Shown one piece after another: positions 33,006-41,328 of a stretch of 53,469 nucleotides of DNA. Made by a program: the position numbers and the translations under genes. Every line of letters begins with the position of its first letter. Positions within the stretch are counted from its first letter, which is position 1. The DNA comes from Nonomuraea sp. SBT364 (GTDB lineage: Bacteria > Actinomycetota > Actinomycetes > Streptosporangiales > Streptosporangiaceae). The stretch spans positions 1 through 53,469 of the forward strand of contig NZ_LAVL01000049.1 in assembly GCF_001083785.1 (NCBI RefSeq), written 5' to 3'. The notes beneath the pieces were generated by a model. The model saw only the letters and a program-made list of their open reading frames with translations. It made no database searches and was not told the origin of the DNA.

Positions 33006-34355
33006 TCAGGCCGGGATCCAGTTGCCGTGGAAGCCCGCGGGGATGCGTACCGGGAGGTGCACCTCGGCGAGCGGGGGTGCGGCCAGGTCGGCGGCGTCCA
33101 GGATGGCCAGGTAGCTCGTGCCGGCGCCGCGGTCGTGGGCGAACGTCATCAGGTAGCCGTCGTTCTCACCGGTCCCGGCCCGCGGCACGAAGACGGCCTC
33201 GCCGCAGGTGTGGCCGGGCGGGAGGCGGTGCGCCGACCGTACGCCGCCGCGGGTGAGGTCATAGGCGTAGATCTGCGACCGCTCGGGCTCGGCGTCCAGG
33301 GAGAAGCTCGTCGTGTAGCCGTACCGATGGGCGAGCCCGAGCATCGAGTCGGCCACCCGGGGGTATTCGCTGGGCGCGTCGTCGAGCGGCTCCTCGGCGA
33401 CGGCGCCCGACCGCAGGTGCAGCGTCCAGCGGTACACGACCGGGAGCCCGCCCGCCACGTCGTCGGCGCCCTCGCGCCACAGTGTGGGTACGCGGGTGCC
33501 GGTGACGGTGATCGTGTCGGCCTCCGGGTCCTCGAAGGCGTTCATGGTGTGCCAGACGTAGCACGGGGCGACGTCGAACCAGCGTACGGGCGCGTCGTCC
33601 CCGGCCGTACGCGCCAGCACGCCGAACCGGGCGCGGTGGGCGTCGTCCCAGCGCCAGGGCGGCCCGCCCGCCGCGGCCTGGGCGGCGTCGAAGACCACCG
33701 GCAGGTCCATGAAGACCACATGGTTCCGCGTGATGGCGAAGTCGTGCATCATCGTCGCGCGCGGCACGTCCACGACCCGCGTCTGCACCACCTCACCGGC
33801 GGACGAGGCGCGGTAGCAGGTCAGGTACGGCGGGCGCAGCCGGTAGCCGAAGAACAGCAGCTCACCGGTGATCGGGCAGGTCTTCGGGTGCGCGGTCATC
33901 GGGGTCCGAAGGGCGCCGTCGAAGGTGTGCGCCCCGATCGTGGCGAGGTCCGGCGTCACCTCGTACGGGAAGCCGCCCTCCTCCAGGGCGAACAGCCGGC
34001 CCGCGTGCGCGATCAGGTGGGTGTTGGCCGTGGTGACCCGGTAGTCGATCCGGCCCGTCTCCTGGTCGAAGGCGAGGGCGAAGCGGGACTCGCCGGGGTG
34101 CTCGTACAGCGGCGTGCGCACGTACCGGTTGCGGTACCAGCGCGCCCTGCCGCCGTCGAGCGCGATGGTGTGGATCATGCCGTCGCCCGCGAACGAGTGT
34201 GGCGACCAGCCGGTGCGCGGGTTGGGCCCGTTGCGGAAGAACTGCCCGCTCAGCTCGGCCGGGATCTGGCCCACGACCTTGGACGGCTCCAGGGTCACCT
34301 CCTCGGCGACGGGCGCGTTGTTGCCCGCGAGGTGCAGCGGCACGGTTTCGGACAT
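33006..34355 (-). CDS. carotenoid oxygenase family protein
   Basis: A 449-residue member of the carotenoid/apocarotenoid cleavage dioxygenase family (seven-bladed propeller, non-haem iron). The four iron-binding histidines are in MTAHPKTC (His156), TMMHDFAIT (His204), YVWHTMNAFE (His269) and GFHGNWIPA (His443). The N-terminal LSGQFFRNGPNPRTGWSPHS is the family entry motif. It cleaves a carotenoid, apocarotenoid or stilbene-like double bond; the substrate is not evident and no carotenoid synthesis genes are here. The ATG has a good CAGGAG site eight bases upstream. The ~310 bases before it presumably hold its promoter. Confidence 0.93.
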   Translation of the reverse strand: MSETVPLHLAGNNAPVAEEVTLEPSKVVGQIPAELSGQFFRNGPNPRTGWSPHSFAGDGMIHTIALDGGRARWYRNRYVRTPLYEHPGESRFALAFDQETGRIDYRVTTANTHLIAHAGRLFALEEGGFPYEVTPDLATIGAHTFDGALRTPMTAHPKTCPITGELLFFGYRLRPPYLTCYRASSAGEVVQTRVVDVPRATMMHDFAITRNHVVFMDLPVVFDAAQAAAGGPPWRWDDAHRARFGVLARTAGDDAPVRWFDVAPCYVWHTMNAFEDPEADTITVTGTRVPTLWREGADDVAGGLPVVYRWTLHLRSGAVAEEPLDDAPSEYPRVADSMLGLAHRYGYTTSFSLDAEPERSQIYAYDLTRGGVRSAHRLPPGHTCGEAVFVPRAGTGENDGYLMTFAHDRGAGTSYLAILDAADLAAPPLAEVHLPVRIPAGFHGNWIPA

Positions 34356-34668
34356 GGGGAACTCCTGTCGGCATGTGGTGGAGACGCCGACAACCGTGCA
34401 CGAAAGAATCCTCGGACAACAGTCTTGTTCTTCCCGGCCGTCTCAGCCGCATGGCAAGAGCCCTGGTGAGAGCGTCACGACAGAACCCGTCGGCGGATGT
34501 GAGCGTTCGTCATGCGGGACGCCTCTGTCCAAGGCGGCGTGCCGATCCGGGGCAGAGCGACCCGTCCGGCCGCACGCGGCAGCGTTGGTTCGGACCGCGC
34601 GAATGCCCCGGAACAGTGAGATCGACGCCCCGGCCCAAAGCGGGGCGGCCGCCCCGCCCGTACCAGGA
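34356..34668. other. intergenic stretch, no gene seen
   Basis: About 310 bases between the epoxide hydrolase stop and the carotenoid oxygenase start. I found no convincing reading frame, RNA or repeat. It presumably contains the promoter of the carotenoid oxygenase gene; a TTGTCC hexamer lies about 65 bases before its start on the minus strand without a clear -10 partner. Confidence 0.4.
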
Positions 34669-35859
34669 TCAGCGCGCGACGCGGAAGAACGTACGCAGGT
34701 CGCTGACGAGCAGGCCGGGCGTTTCCATCGCGGGGAAGTGGCCACCCCGGTCGAACTCCGACCAGTGGTCGACGGTGTCCGCCGGGTCGGCGAGGGCGCG
34801 GATCGTCATGTCCGCCGCGAACACCGCGATCCCCTGCGGCGGCGCCGGCGCGGACGGCCACCCGGTCTGATCGTCGCCGGACTGGCTGGAGGCCATCTCG
34901 CGGTAGGCGCGCATGCCCTCGTAGATGGTGCCGGCCGAGGACGCGCCGGAGCCGGTGAACCAGTACAGGCTCACATTGGTGAGCAACTGGTCGCGGTCCA
35001 CGGCGTCCTCGGGCAGTTCGGCGGCGGGATCGGTCCATTCCTTGAACTTCTCCGCGATCCACGCCAGCTGTCCGATCGGCGAGTCGTTCAGCGAGTAGGC
35101 CAGGGTCTGCGGGCGGGTGGACTGCAGGTGCAGATAGCCGAGGCCGTCCTGGCGGGCGGTGTTGAACCGCTCGGCGCGCGCCCGGTCCGCGTCGGACAGG
35201 CCGTCCGTCTCGATGGGCGGGCCGAACGGGTACGGCGATGGGCCGCTGACGTGGGTGGCGGCCACGCGGCCGGGGGCGGCCATGGGCAGCAGCATGGTCA
35301 CACCACCGCCGACGTCGCTGCCTTGCACGGCGAATCGCCGGTAGCCGAGCCGGCTCATCAGTTCCCCGAATGCGGCGGCCACCCGGAACAGGTTGCCCCA
35401 GCCCGGTTCCCGCACCGGGTTGGAGAACCCGAAGCCGGGCAGCGACGGGATGACCACGTGGAACGCGTCCGCCGGGTCACCGCCGTGCGCGCGGGGATCG
35501 GTCAGCGGCCCGATCATGTCAAGAAAGTCCACGAATGAGCCCGGCCAGCCGTGGCAGAGGATCAGCGGCAGCGCATCCGGCTCGGGTGAGCGGACGTGCA
35601 GGAAGTGGATGTCCTGGCCGTCGATCGTGGTCACGAACTGCGGGTGCTCGTTCAGCGCCTTCTCCTGCGCGCGCCAGTCGAAGCCGTCCGCCCAGTAGGC
35701 CGCCAGTTCCTTGAGGTAGTCCACAGGAACGCCGCGCTCCCACCCGGTTCCGCGAATCTGCTCGGGCCAGCGGGCGCGCGTGAGGCGCTCGCGCAAGTCG
35801 TCCAGCTCGGACTGCGGGATGTCGACGCGGAACGGGCGGATGTCTGTCTTGTTGTCCAT
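34669..35859 (-). CDS. epoxide hydrolase (EHN-type alpha/beta hydrolase)
   Basis: A 396-residue alpha/beta hydrolase with the N-terminal EHN cap domain (IRPFRVDIPQSELDDLRERL, TGWERGVPVDYLKELAAYWA). The oxyanion motif is LILCHGWPGSFVDFLDMI. The nucleophile Asp is in AVQGSDVGGGVTML, and the catalytic His is in RGGHFPAMETPGLL. It opens epoxides to diols by an ester intermediate in the cytoplasm. The gene is divergent from a WYL-domain regulator; a 10-bp inverted repeat lies in the ~60-base gap, so induction by its substrate through that regulator is likely. Confidence 0.93.
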   Translation of the reverse strand: MDNKTDIRPFRVDIPQSELDDLRERLTRARWPEQIRGTGWERGVPVDYLKELAAYWADGFDWRAQEKALNEHPQFVTTIDGQDIHFLHVRSPEPDALPLILCHGWPGSFVDFLDMIGPLTDPRAHGGDPADAFHVVIPSLPGFGFSNPVREPGWGNLFRVAAAFGELMSRLGYRRFAVQGSDVGGGVTMLLPMAAPGRVAATHVSGPSPYPFGPPIETDGLSDADRARAERFNTARQDGLGYLHLQSTRPQTLAYSLNDSPIGQLAWIAEKFKEWTDPAAELPEDAVDRDQLLTNVSLYWFTGSGASSAGTIYEGMRAYREMASSQSGDDQTGWPSAPAPPQGIAVFAADMTIRALADPADTVDHWSEFDRGGHFPAMETPGLLVSDLRTFFRVAR

Positions 35860-35876
35860 GGCGGAAATCTAGGCGT

Positions 35877-35903
35877 GATACAGGAACCGTCCCTTCCTGT
35901 ATC
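35877..35903. promoter_or_regulatory. likely WYL-regulator operator
   Basis: GATACAGGAA, seven bases, TTCCTGTATC: perfect 10-bp inverted arms centred in the gap between the divergent epoxide hydrolase and WYL regulator genes, 17 bases from each start codon. Placement and perfection strongly suggest the operator for the adjacent regulator. Confidence 0.7.
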
Positions 35904-35919
35904 CGGGCAGACTTGCAGC

Positions 35920-36903
35920 ATGTCGGACACAGCACAACGACTGCTGCGGCTGCTCTCCTTGTTGCAGACGCGGCGGGACTGGACCGGACCGGAGCTGGCC
36001 GAGCGTCTCGGCGTCAGCGCGCGCACCGTGCGCAACGATGTGGAACGCCTGCGCGGCCTCGGCTATCCGGTGCATGGGATCAGGGGCGTCACGGGCGGTT
36101 ACCGGCTCGGGGCGGGTGCGGAGTTGCCGCCGCTGCTGCTCGATGACGATGAAGCGGTTGCCGTCGCGGTCGGGCTGCGGGTGGGCGCCACACAGGGCGC
36201 GATCACCGGCATCGAGGAGGCAGCGCTGCGCGCCCTGACCAAGCTGGAACAGATGCTGCCCTCACGGATTCGCCGTCGTGTCAACGGCTTGCGCGCCTAC
36301 CTCGTCCCCCTTCCGCACGCGGGCCCCCGCGTGGACGCCGATACGCTCATCGCGATCGCGGCGGCCTCGCGCGGCCGCGAGCGGCTCCGGTTCGACTATG
36401 CCGGCCATGACGGGTCGGCCAGTCACCGCGAGGTCGAGCCGCATCGGCTCGCGCACAGCCGAGGCCGCTGGTACCTGGTCGGATGGGACGTCGCGAAGTC
36501 CGGCTGGCGCACCTTCCGGATAGACCGGCTGCGTTTGCGGACACCGAACGGCCCACGGTTCACCCCCCGCGAGGACCCCGGCGGTGACCTCGTCGGCCAC
36601 GTCGCCACCGGGCTGGCCACCGCGACCTGGCAGTTCCGGGCGCGGGTGACGGTACGCGCACCGGCCGAGCACGTGCGCGCCCGGCTCCCGTCCGGCATTC
36701 GGGTGGAGCCCTTGGGCGATGACGCCTGTGTGGCCGAGGTCGGCTCGGACACACCGCAGATGCTGGCCTGCTACCTCGGCATGCTCGACGCCGACTTCAA
36801 GGTCACCGAGCCGCCCGAGCTCGTCGCGGCGATTCGCGCCCTGGCCGACCGCTACCGGCAGGCGGTCCCGGAGGGAACGGCCTTCGGCGGAGAACGCCGG
36901 TGA
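35920..36903 (+). CDS. YafY/DeoR-type HTH regulator with WYL domain
   Basis: A 327-residue regulator. An N-terminal HTH_11 domain (MSDTAQRLLRLLSLLQTRRD, AERLGVSARTVRNDVERLRG) is followed by the WYL sensor domain (REVEPHRLAHSRGRWYLVGW, DVAKSGWRTFRIDRLR; here the WYL triad is in RWYLVGWD) and a WCX-type C-terminal extension. WYL domains bind nucleic acid or small effectors. It is divergent from the epoxide hydrolase gene and probably controls it and itself through the shared inverted repeat. The ATG start follows from the conserved SDTAQRLLRLLSLLQ beginning. Confidence 0.92.
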   Translation: MSDTAQRLLRLLSLLQTRRDWTGPELAERLGVSARTVRNDVERLRGLGYPVHGIRGVTGGYRLGAGAELPPLLLDDDEAVAVAVGLRVGATQGAITGIEEAALRALTKLEQMLPSRIRRRVNGLRAYLVPLPHAGPRVDADTLIAIAAASRGRERLRFDYAGHDGSASHREVEPHRLAHSRGRWYLVGWDVAKSGWRTFRIDRLRLRTPNGPRFTPREDPGGDLVGHVATGLATATWQFRARVTVRAPAEHVRARLPSGIRVEPLGDDACVAEVGSDTPQMLACYLGMLDADFKVTEPPELVAAIRALADRYRQAVPEGTAFGGERR

Positions 36904-36963
36904 TCCGGTCGGGTTCGGCTCACGCGCGGGTGCGCCCCCGGGCGGCGCGAGACGGGCATACAA

Positions 36964-36980
36964 GCTCGACTCCGTCGAGC
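36964..36980. terminator. hairpin between convergent genes
   Basis: GCTCGAC-TCC-GTCGAGC is a perfect 7-bp stem with a three-base loop, located between the WYL regulator's stop and the convergent zinc-ribbon-like gene's stop. There is no U-tract. It is suited to termination in either direction. Confidence 0.4.
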
Positions 36981-37015
36981 ATCCGTGGATTCGGCACAAA
37001 CTTCCAGAAACGCGA

Positions 37016-37216
37016 TCAAGATCGTTCGTCGGCAGATCGCAAGAGCGCTGCCTCCACCTCGGGTCCGGCATGAGCCGCGCAGACGTACGTGGTGCTCCCG
37101 GTCGGCGAATCAACGTAGTACAGTGCCGCACGCTTCCCACAGTTCGAGCACCAGGCGTCGCGCTCGCCACCGAATTCGGCGAGCCCGACCTTGATTTCTG
37201 GGATAGGAAATGCCAT
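37016..37216 (-). CDS. small CxxC...CxxH zinc-finger-like protein
   Basis: A 66-residue protein from ATG (MAFPIPEIKVGLAEF), or 73 from an upstream GTG; neither has a clear ribosome binding site. It carries DAWCSNCGKRAALYYVDS and then TTYVCAAHAGPEVEAALL, i.e. CxxC followed 20 or so residues later by CxxH, a plausible single zinc site. Base composition is lower in GC than the neighbours (for example GAAATCAAGG and GATCTTGATC runs), hinting at different origin. Family not recognised. Confidence 0.55.
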   Translation of the reverse strand: MAFPIPEIKVGLAEFGGERDAWCSNCGKRAALYYVDSPTGSTTYVCAAHAGPEVEAALLRSADERS

Positions 37217-37303
37217 GCGGAAAGCGTAAATCTGCACGGCCGGGGCCTCCGTACCGACGACGTGTCTTGCCGAATGCAGGTCCGCAGATGACGCGTACTC
37301 GCC

Positions 37304-38122
37304 TCAGTCCTGCTTGAGGAAGGCGAGCAGGTCGGCGTTGAGCTGGTCGCGGTGGCTGACGAACAGGCCGTGCCCGGCCGTCGGATACTCCAGGTAGGTG
37401 GCGCCGGGAATCAGCTGCGCCGTCCTGCGGCCGGTGACCTCGACCGGGGCGGAGAAGTCGGCCGCACCGTGCACGACCAGCGTGGGCACGGTGATCTCCG
37501 GCAGGGTGGCCCGGTGGTCGAAGTCCACCACGGCCTGCTGGCACTGGCGGACCGCCCAGGCGGACGTTGCCAGGCACTGCTGCATCACATGATCGGATTG
37601 GGCGACGGACACCTCGTTGCCGAGATGGGTGGCGAAGAACGCCTGCGCCTGCCGGGCCAGCCAATGGGGCCGGTCGGCGTCGAGCGCGGCCAGCGACGCG
37701 TCGAGGAGAAAGGACGGGACCCCTTCGGGATTGTCGTCCGTCTGCCGCACGAAGGGCAGCATGGCCGACAGGAGCGCCACCCGCCTGACCCGGGACTCGC
37801 CGTGCCTGGCCAGGTAGCGGGCGATCTCGGCGCCCCCCATGGAGTGCCCGACCAAGGTGACGTCGCGCAGGTCCAGACGCTCGATCAGGACGGCCAGGTC
37901 GTCGGCGGCGGTGTCCAGGTCATAGCCGGTGGACGGGCGGTCGGATCGGCCGTGTCCCCGCCGGTCGAGGCTGACGCAGCGGTATCCGCGCTCCACGAAG
38001 CAGGGGACCTGGTACTCCCACATGTCCGAGCAGAGCATGGAGCTGGCGACGAAAACGATGGGGTCACCCTGGCCGTAGTCCTCGTAGGCGAGGCGCGTCC
38101 CGTCACTGGTCTCGAAGAACAT
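37304..38122 (-). CDS. alpha/beta hydrolase (haloperoxidase-like)
   Basis: A 272-residue alpha/beta hydrolase of the non-haem chloroperoxidase/esterase type. The nucleophile elbow is GHSMGG (Ser94). RRGHGRSDRP precedes it and the C-terminal catalytic His is in PTAGHGLFVSHRDQ; the acid is probably in VHGAADFSAP. The N-terminus MFFETSDGTRLAYEDYGQGD is typical, with no signal peptide. The substrate is unknown; cofactor-free haloperoxidases and esterases share this fold and cannot be separated by motif. The start is a good family match. The ~200 bases upstream contain no gene. Confidence 0.88.
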   Translation of the reverse strand: MFFETSDGTRLAYEDYGQGDPIVFVASSMLCSDMWEYQVPCFVERGYRCVSLDRRGHGRSDRPSTGYDLDTAADDLAVLIERLDLRDVTLVGHSMGGAEIARYLARHGESRVRRVALLSAMLPFVRQTDDNPEGVPSFLLDASLAALDADRPHWLARQAQAFFATHLGNEVSVAQSDHVMQQCLATSAWAVRQCQQAVVDFDHRATLPEITVPTLVVHGAADFSAPVEVTGRRTAQLIPGATYLEYPTAGHGLFVSHRDQLNADLLAFLKQD

Positions 38123-38322
38123 CCCGTCACTCCTTCACTTCGGCGATGACGATCAGTCTTGTGCGTGGACGTAGGCGTGCCAATTACGTCACAGGTAAGC
38201 CTGATCCGCGCCCAGCGCTACGGCACCGTGACACCCCAGTTCACACAGCAAATGGCGGCGGTCGTCCGGGACGGCTATCGGCGACCGTGACCGCCGGGCG
38301 GTCCGCCGCGCTTCCACGTCCC

Positions 38323-39249
38323 CTACGACAGCGTGGCGGTTCCGACCACGACGCGGTGGTCGGAGCACAGGTCGCCGGCGTTGCCCGCGCACGAGGTGGA
38401 CGGCGCGAGCGAGTCGCCGGAGTAGGAACCCACGATCTTGTTCTCCCGGGCGAAGATCATGTCGAGCTTCGTCCCGGTGCCGCACGGCCCCTTGGCGTCC
38501 GGCACGCTGACGGTGAGCTCACCGTAGCCGGGGCACTTGCTCGGATCCGCGTCGTCCAGTTCGTGGTAGCGGCCGGTGTTGCCGCCGTTGTTGGCTGTGC
38601 TCACGCCGGCGGAGTAGTAGCCGTTCAGCCGCGCGGAGTCGGGGTGGACGTTGAAGTCACCGGCGATGACCACGGTGTCGCCGTCGGCGTGGTAGTCCTC
38701 GAGCTCCTTGAGTACGGCGTTGAGCTGGGAGGCGCGGTAGGCGTCGACGTACGTGGTGTGCGTGGTGCAGAACCGCAGGCGGGGACGTGCCTGCAAGGGA
38801 GCGCACAGCATCTTCCGCTGCTCGGTCTTGCCGTCGTCGGGAAGGGTGATCCGCTCGGCGGCGCCCAGGGGCTGCTTGCTGAAGATGGCGTTCCCGAAGT
38901 CCCGGCCCCCGCACGGCCCTCCCGACCTGGCGGAGTACGTGACGGCGAACCGGGCGAAGTTGCCGTCGTCGGCCGGCCAGCCGGCGTTGCGGAGGCCGGT
39001 GATCAGTGCCTGGTACTGGTTCACGCACAGCTCGTTGAAGGAGGCGAGGTTCGCGCCCCTGGCGACGATCGAGCCCACGGCCGCCTGGACCATGCCGCTG
39101 GTGGTGGAACCGCCGTTCAGGGTGTTGCCGGCCACGTTCCAGTGCCAGACGGTGTAGGAAGCCGCGGCGGCGGATGCGTTCGCCGTGGCGGGCACGGTCA
39201 GGGCCGCCGTGGCGATGACCATACCGATGCGGGTCCAGATCTTGCGCAT
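38323..39249 (-). CDS. secreted endonuclease/exonuclease/phosphatase-fold protein
   Basis: A 308-residue exported protein with a Sec signal (MRKIWTRIGMVIATAALTVP, cleavage after the ASAAAA region). The EEP fold is shown by YTVWHWNVAGNTLNGG (first Asn), ASFNELC (metal Glu), TVVIAGDFNVHPDSARL (GDFN) and the C-terminal GDLCSDHRVVVG (SDH catalytic pair). Six or more cysteines in the mature part fit an extracellular disulfide-bonded enzyme. It could be a DNase/RNase or a phosphodiesterase; the sequence does not decide. A perfect CGGTATACCG palindrome lies 50 bases upstream of the start. Confidence 0.88.
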   Translation of the reverse strand: MRKIWTRIGMVIATAALTVPATANASAAAASYTVWHWNVAGNTLNGGSTTSGMVQAAVGSIVARGANLASFNELCVNQYQALITGLRNAGWPADDGNFARFAVTYSARSGGPCGGRDFGNAIFSKQPLGAAERITLPDDGKTEQRKMLCAPLQARPRLRFCTTHTTYVDAYRASQLNAVLKELEDYHADGDTVVIAGDFNVHPDSARLNGYYSAGVSTANNGGNTGRYHELDDADPSKCPGYGELTVSVPDAKGPCGTGTKLDMIFARENKIVGSYSGDSLAPSTSCAGNAGDLCSDHRVVVGTATLS

Positions 39250-39298
39250 GGCGTATTCCCCTCACTGCAAGGTGGCTACGCGGCACGCTAGTGATGAC

Positions 39299-39308
39299 CG
39301 GTATACCG
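39299..39308. promoter_or_regulatory. CGGTATACCG palindrome upstream of the EEP gene
   Basis: A perfect 10-bp palindrome 50 bases before the secreted EEP gene, with a second GGTAT half-site nine bases beyond (GGTATACCGATGGTAT). AT-richer than its surroundings, it may be an operator or part of the promoter. Confidence 0.4.
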
Positions 39309-39339
39309 ATGGTATGTCCACTATGGGCTACTTCTTGGA

Positions 39340-39630
39340 TCAAGTGCGAAGCCAAATGATCAGGGCCGCCAGGGGGACGGTGCCCAGGAACGTGCAGGCG
39401 CGCTTGTCGTACCGGGTCGCCACTGCGCGGAAGGTCTTCAGCCGGCTGATCGCCCGTTCCACGACGACGCTCCTGCCCTTGAAGCGGTTGGCGTGGGAGG
39501 AGACGCCCTCGTCCACGGTCGGATGGTCCGGCCGGGCGCGCGGGTGTCCCGGTCCCAGTCGCCTGTACGTCTCGTCCGCCGCCCACCCGATTTCGTCGAG
39601 ACCGCCCACCTGGTTCGGCTGCTTCACCAT
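39340..39630 (-). pseudogene. IS5-type transposase C-terminal remnant
   Basis: The 96-codon frame ends SSHANRFKGRSVVVERAISR and LKTFRAVATRYDKRACTFLG, the characteristic last segment of IS5-group DDE transposases, including the third catalytic acid in VVVERAI. The stop lies after AALIIWLRT. Upstream of HPTVDEG the similarity is weak, and both earlier catalytic aspartates are absent. No inverted terminal repeats were seen. An ATG overlaps the stop codon of the ADP-ribosylglycohydrolase-like gene (ATGGTGA), so the remnant appears spliced onto the end of that gene. Confidence 0.75.
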
Positions 39631-40604
39631 CCTGGGTAGCGGGTCAGCCAGGAGGGATCCTTCGCCGGCTCGTACGCGCTGCCGGAGGGGCTCTCGGTCA
39701 GCTGCGACGCCAGGTCTCGTGCGAGTGTGTCCATGACCCACACCGATTCCAGCCTGCCGAGGAGCCGGACCGGCCACGCGCCGACGCCGTACAGCGCCCC
39801 GAGCAGCGCCCCGCTGACGGCGGCGACGTACAGGCCGCCGAGCAGCGCCGACGGCGCGGTGGCGTCGGGCGCGACCTCTGCCAGCCGGGCCTTCGACCGG
39901 GGCTCCTCGCGGGCCTTGGCGCATACCGTGCGCGCCTCACCCAGAATTCCCGCCGGCTCGCGCGTCCGAGGCAGCTCAGGCACGCTCTCCACCGCATCGC
40001 CGAGGGCATTCGTGGCCAGGCACCGCCCCGTTAGGAGCGCCGCCGCGGCCGTCGCCCGGTACGCCTGCGGGTCTCCGTGAGTCAGCGCGGCCACGTCCTG
40101 AGCGAGATCGGCGACCCCGTCCGGGGGAACATTCTTGGACAGTGCGGCCAGAGGGAGGGAGCGGGTGAGGGCATGACAACCGCGGCTGTGGGTGGTCGGC
40201 CGGCGGGTGCTGCCCTGCTCGGGCCGGTTCAGCGCCAGGACGGTGGCGGGTGCCGAACCGCGCCGCTCCCGGAACTCGGACACGTCGGCGAGCCATCCGT
40301 CCGGCCACCGCGCCGAGCCGTTCGCCCAGTGCCGGTGCTGTTCGTGGACCTCGATGCCCTGCAGAGCGGCCCATCGGCAGTAGGCGTGCCAGACCACCGA
40401 CGGCGGATGGCAGATGCCCCTGTGCTCCCCGCGGACCAAGGCGCGAATGATCCCCTCGATCGTGAAGGCGGCCAGTTGCGTGCTCACTCCGGCCCGGAGA
40501 GGACCGGACGGCGGGACGGTTCCACGGCCGACGCTGTCGCCCAGCGCGAGCCCCAGCACCAGCCCTCGCACCCGGTCGGTCCAGGTAGCCTCGCTCCCCC
40601 TCAT
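39624..40604 (-). CDS. ADP-ribosylglycohydrolase-like protein lacking catalytic aspartates
   Basis: A 326-residue homologue of the ADP-ribosylglycohydrolase (DraG/ARH) family. The entry motif VRGLVLGLALGDSVG and the helical core are clear (ICHPPSVVWHAYCRWAALQG, SRGCHALTRSLPLAALS, ALLGALYGVGAWPVRLLG). Active enzymes have a metal-binding DDTQ-type motif after the first helix and a DSDST-type motif before the last. Here those positions read GVSTQLAAFTIEG and GGLYVAAVSGALLG, with no aspartates. I recall a conserved actinobacterial subgroup with the same change, so this is probably a non-hydrolytic ADP-ribose binder rather than random decay. Its start lies inside the preceding reading frame on the same strand. 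Confidence 0.8.
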   Translation of the reverse strand: MRGSEATWTDRVRGLVLGLALGDSVGRGTVPPSGPLRAGVSTQLAAFTIEGIIRALVRGEHRGICHPPSVVWHAYCRWAALQGIEVHEQHRHWANGSARWPDGWLADVSEFRERRGSAPATVLALNRPEQGSTRRPTTHSRGCHALTRSLPLAALSKNVPPDGVADLAQDVAALTHGDPQAYRATAAAALLTGRCLATNALGDAVESVPELPRTREPAGILGEARTVCAKAREEPRSKARLAEVAPDATAPSALLGGLYVAAVSGALLGALYGVGAWPVRLLGRLESVWVMDTLARDLASQLTESPSGSAYEPAKDPSWLTRYPGW

Positions 40605-41106
40605 CGGTCGCCCGGACCAAGCCGCTCTCGAAATCCTGTGCAGTAATGCGCACGGACCGGACGAGCTGCCCGTCTCCGGGGACGGGGTCGTAGCTGCCCT
40701 TTCCCGGCACATAGCGCATGACGGGTTCGTCCCAGCGGTCGAAGAACGCCCACTCCCCCGCCACGGAGACGTAGCAGAGAACCCGTTCGCCGACGACCAA
40801 GCCGGGTGTTCCGAAGGCTGCTTCGACGTCGTCGCGGCGCACATCCCGCGTCCCGGACCAGCTGCGCGCCTCCTCCACGCACCTGCCGCCGGGGCCGAAC
40901 ATCGAGGTGAACGGCCCCGGTACGCCAAGCATCCGGCCGGTAGCGGCGAAGTCGTCGTCGCGTTCGTCGAGGAAGCAGAGGTTCTCCAGCGGGGTCCGGC
41001 CTACGGTCGCCATCTCCTGGCCGTGCGTGGTGTACATGCCGGCCCGCGTCATCACCAGGGGGACGGATTCCAGCCGGCGGCGCCGCAACTCGGCTGCCGA
41101 ACGCAT
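40591..41106 (-). CDS. hypothetical protein, 3' end unclear
   Basis: About 172 residues read as a credible protein: MRSAAELRRRRLESVPLVMT, AGMYTTHGQEMATVGRTPLE, LCFLDERDDDFAATGRMLGV, YVSVAGEWAFFDRWDEPVM and VRITAQDFESGLVRATDE. The frame does not stop there. It continues to 39976 through the ADP-ribosylglycohydrolase-like gene, where it reads only as Arg/Gly/Pro-rich shadow sequence. Either the stop has been lost by a small insertion or deletion near 40,600, or the two parts were one fused gene. I do not recognise the domain; adjacency suggests a functional pair with the ADP-ribosylglycohydrolase-like protein. Confidence 0.6.
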
Positions 41107-41289
41107 CCCGTCAGCCTATAGCCCCGGAGCGGGACCGGGCTGCGCGGAAGTCTCCTGGCGGAAACGATCAGGGGCCTGTTCCGAGACATGGGCGATCCAC
41201 GAATACGGCCACGGCGCTGGAGCAGGCTCTGGAGGCGAGGTGCCCTTGGATACCCGCCGAAAGACGCGTGGCGGGACCCCTCCGCAGCA

Positions 41290-41305
41290 CCGGCGGAGCT
41301 GCCGG
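41290..41305 (-). terminator. weak hairpin after DUF5997 gene
   Basis: CCGGC and GCCGG pair around GGAGCT, about 25 bases downstream of the DUF5997 stop on the minus strand. The stem is short and lacks a U-run. Confidence 0.25.
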
Positions 41306-41328
41306 CGTCGTGATCGCTGCGGCCGGGC

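Noticed and set aside
33006..36903. Carotenoid oxygenase, epoxide hydrolase and WYL regulator as one biosynthetic cluster
   Set aside because: There is a ~310-base gap and no terpene or carotenoid synthase. The regulator's operator position points only to the epoxide hydrolase.
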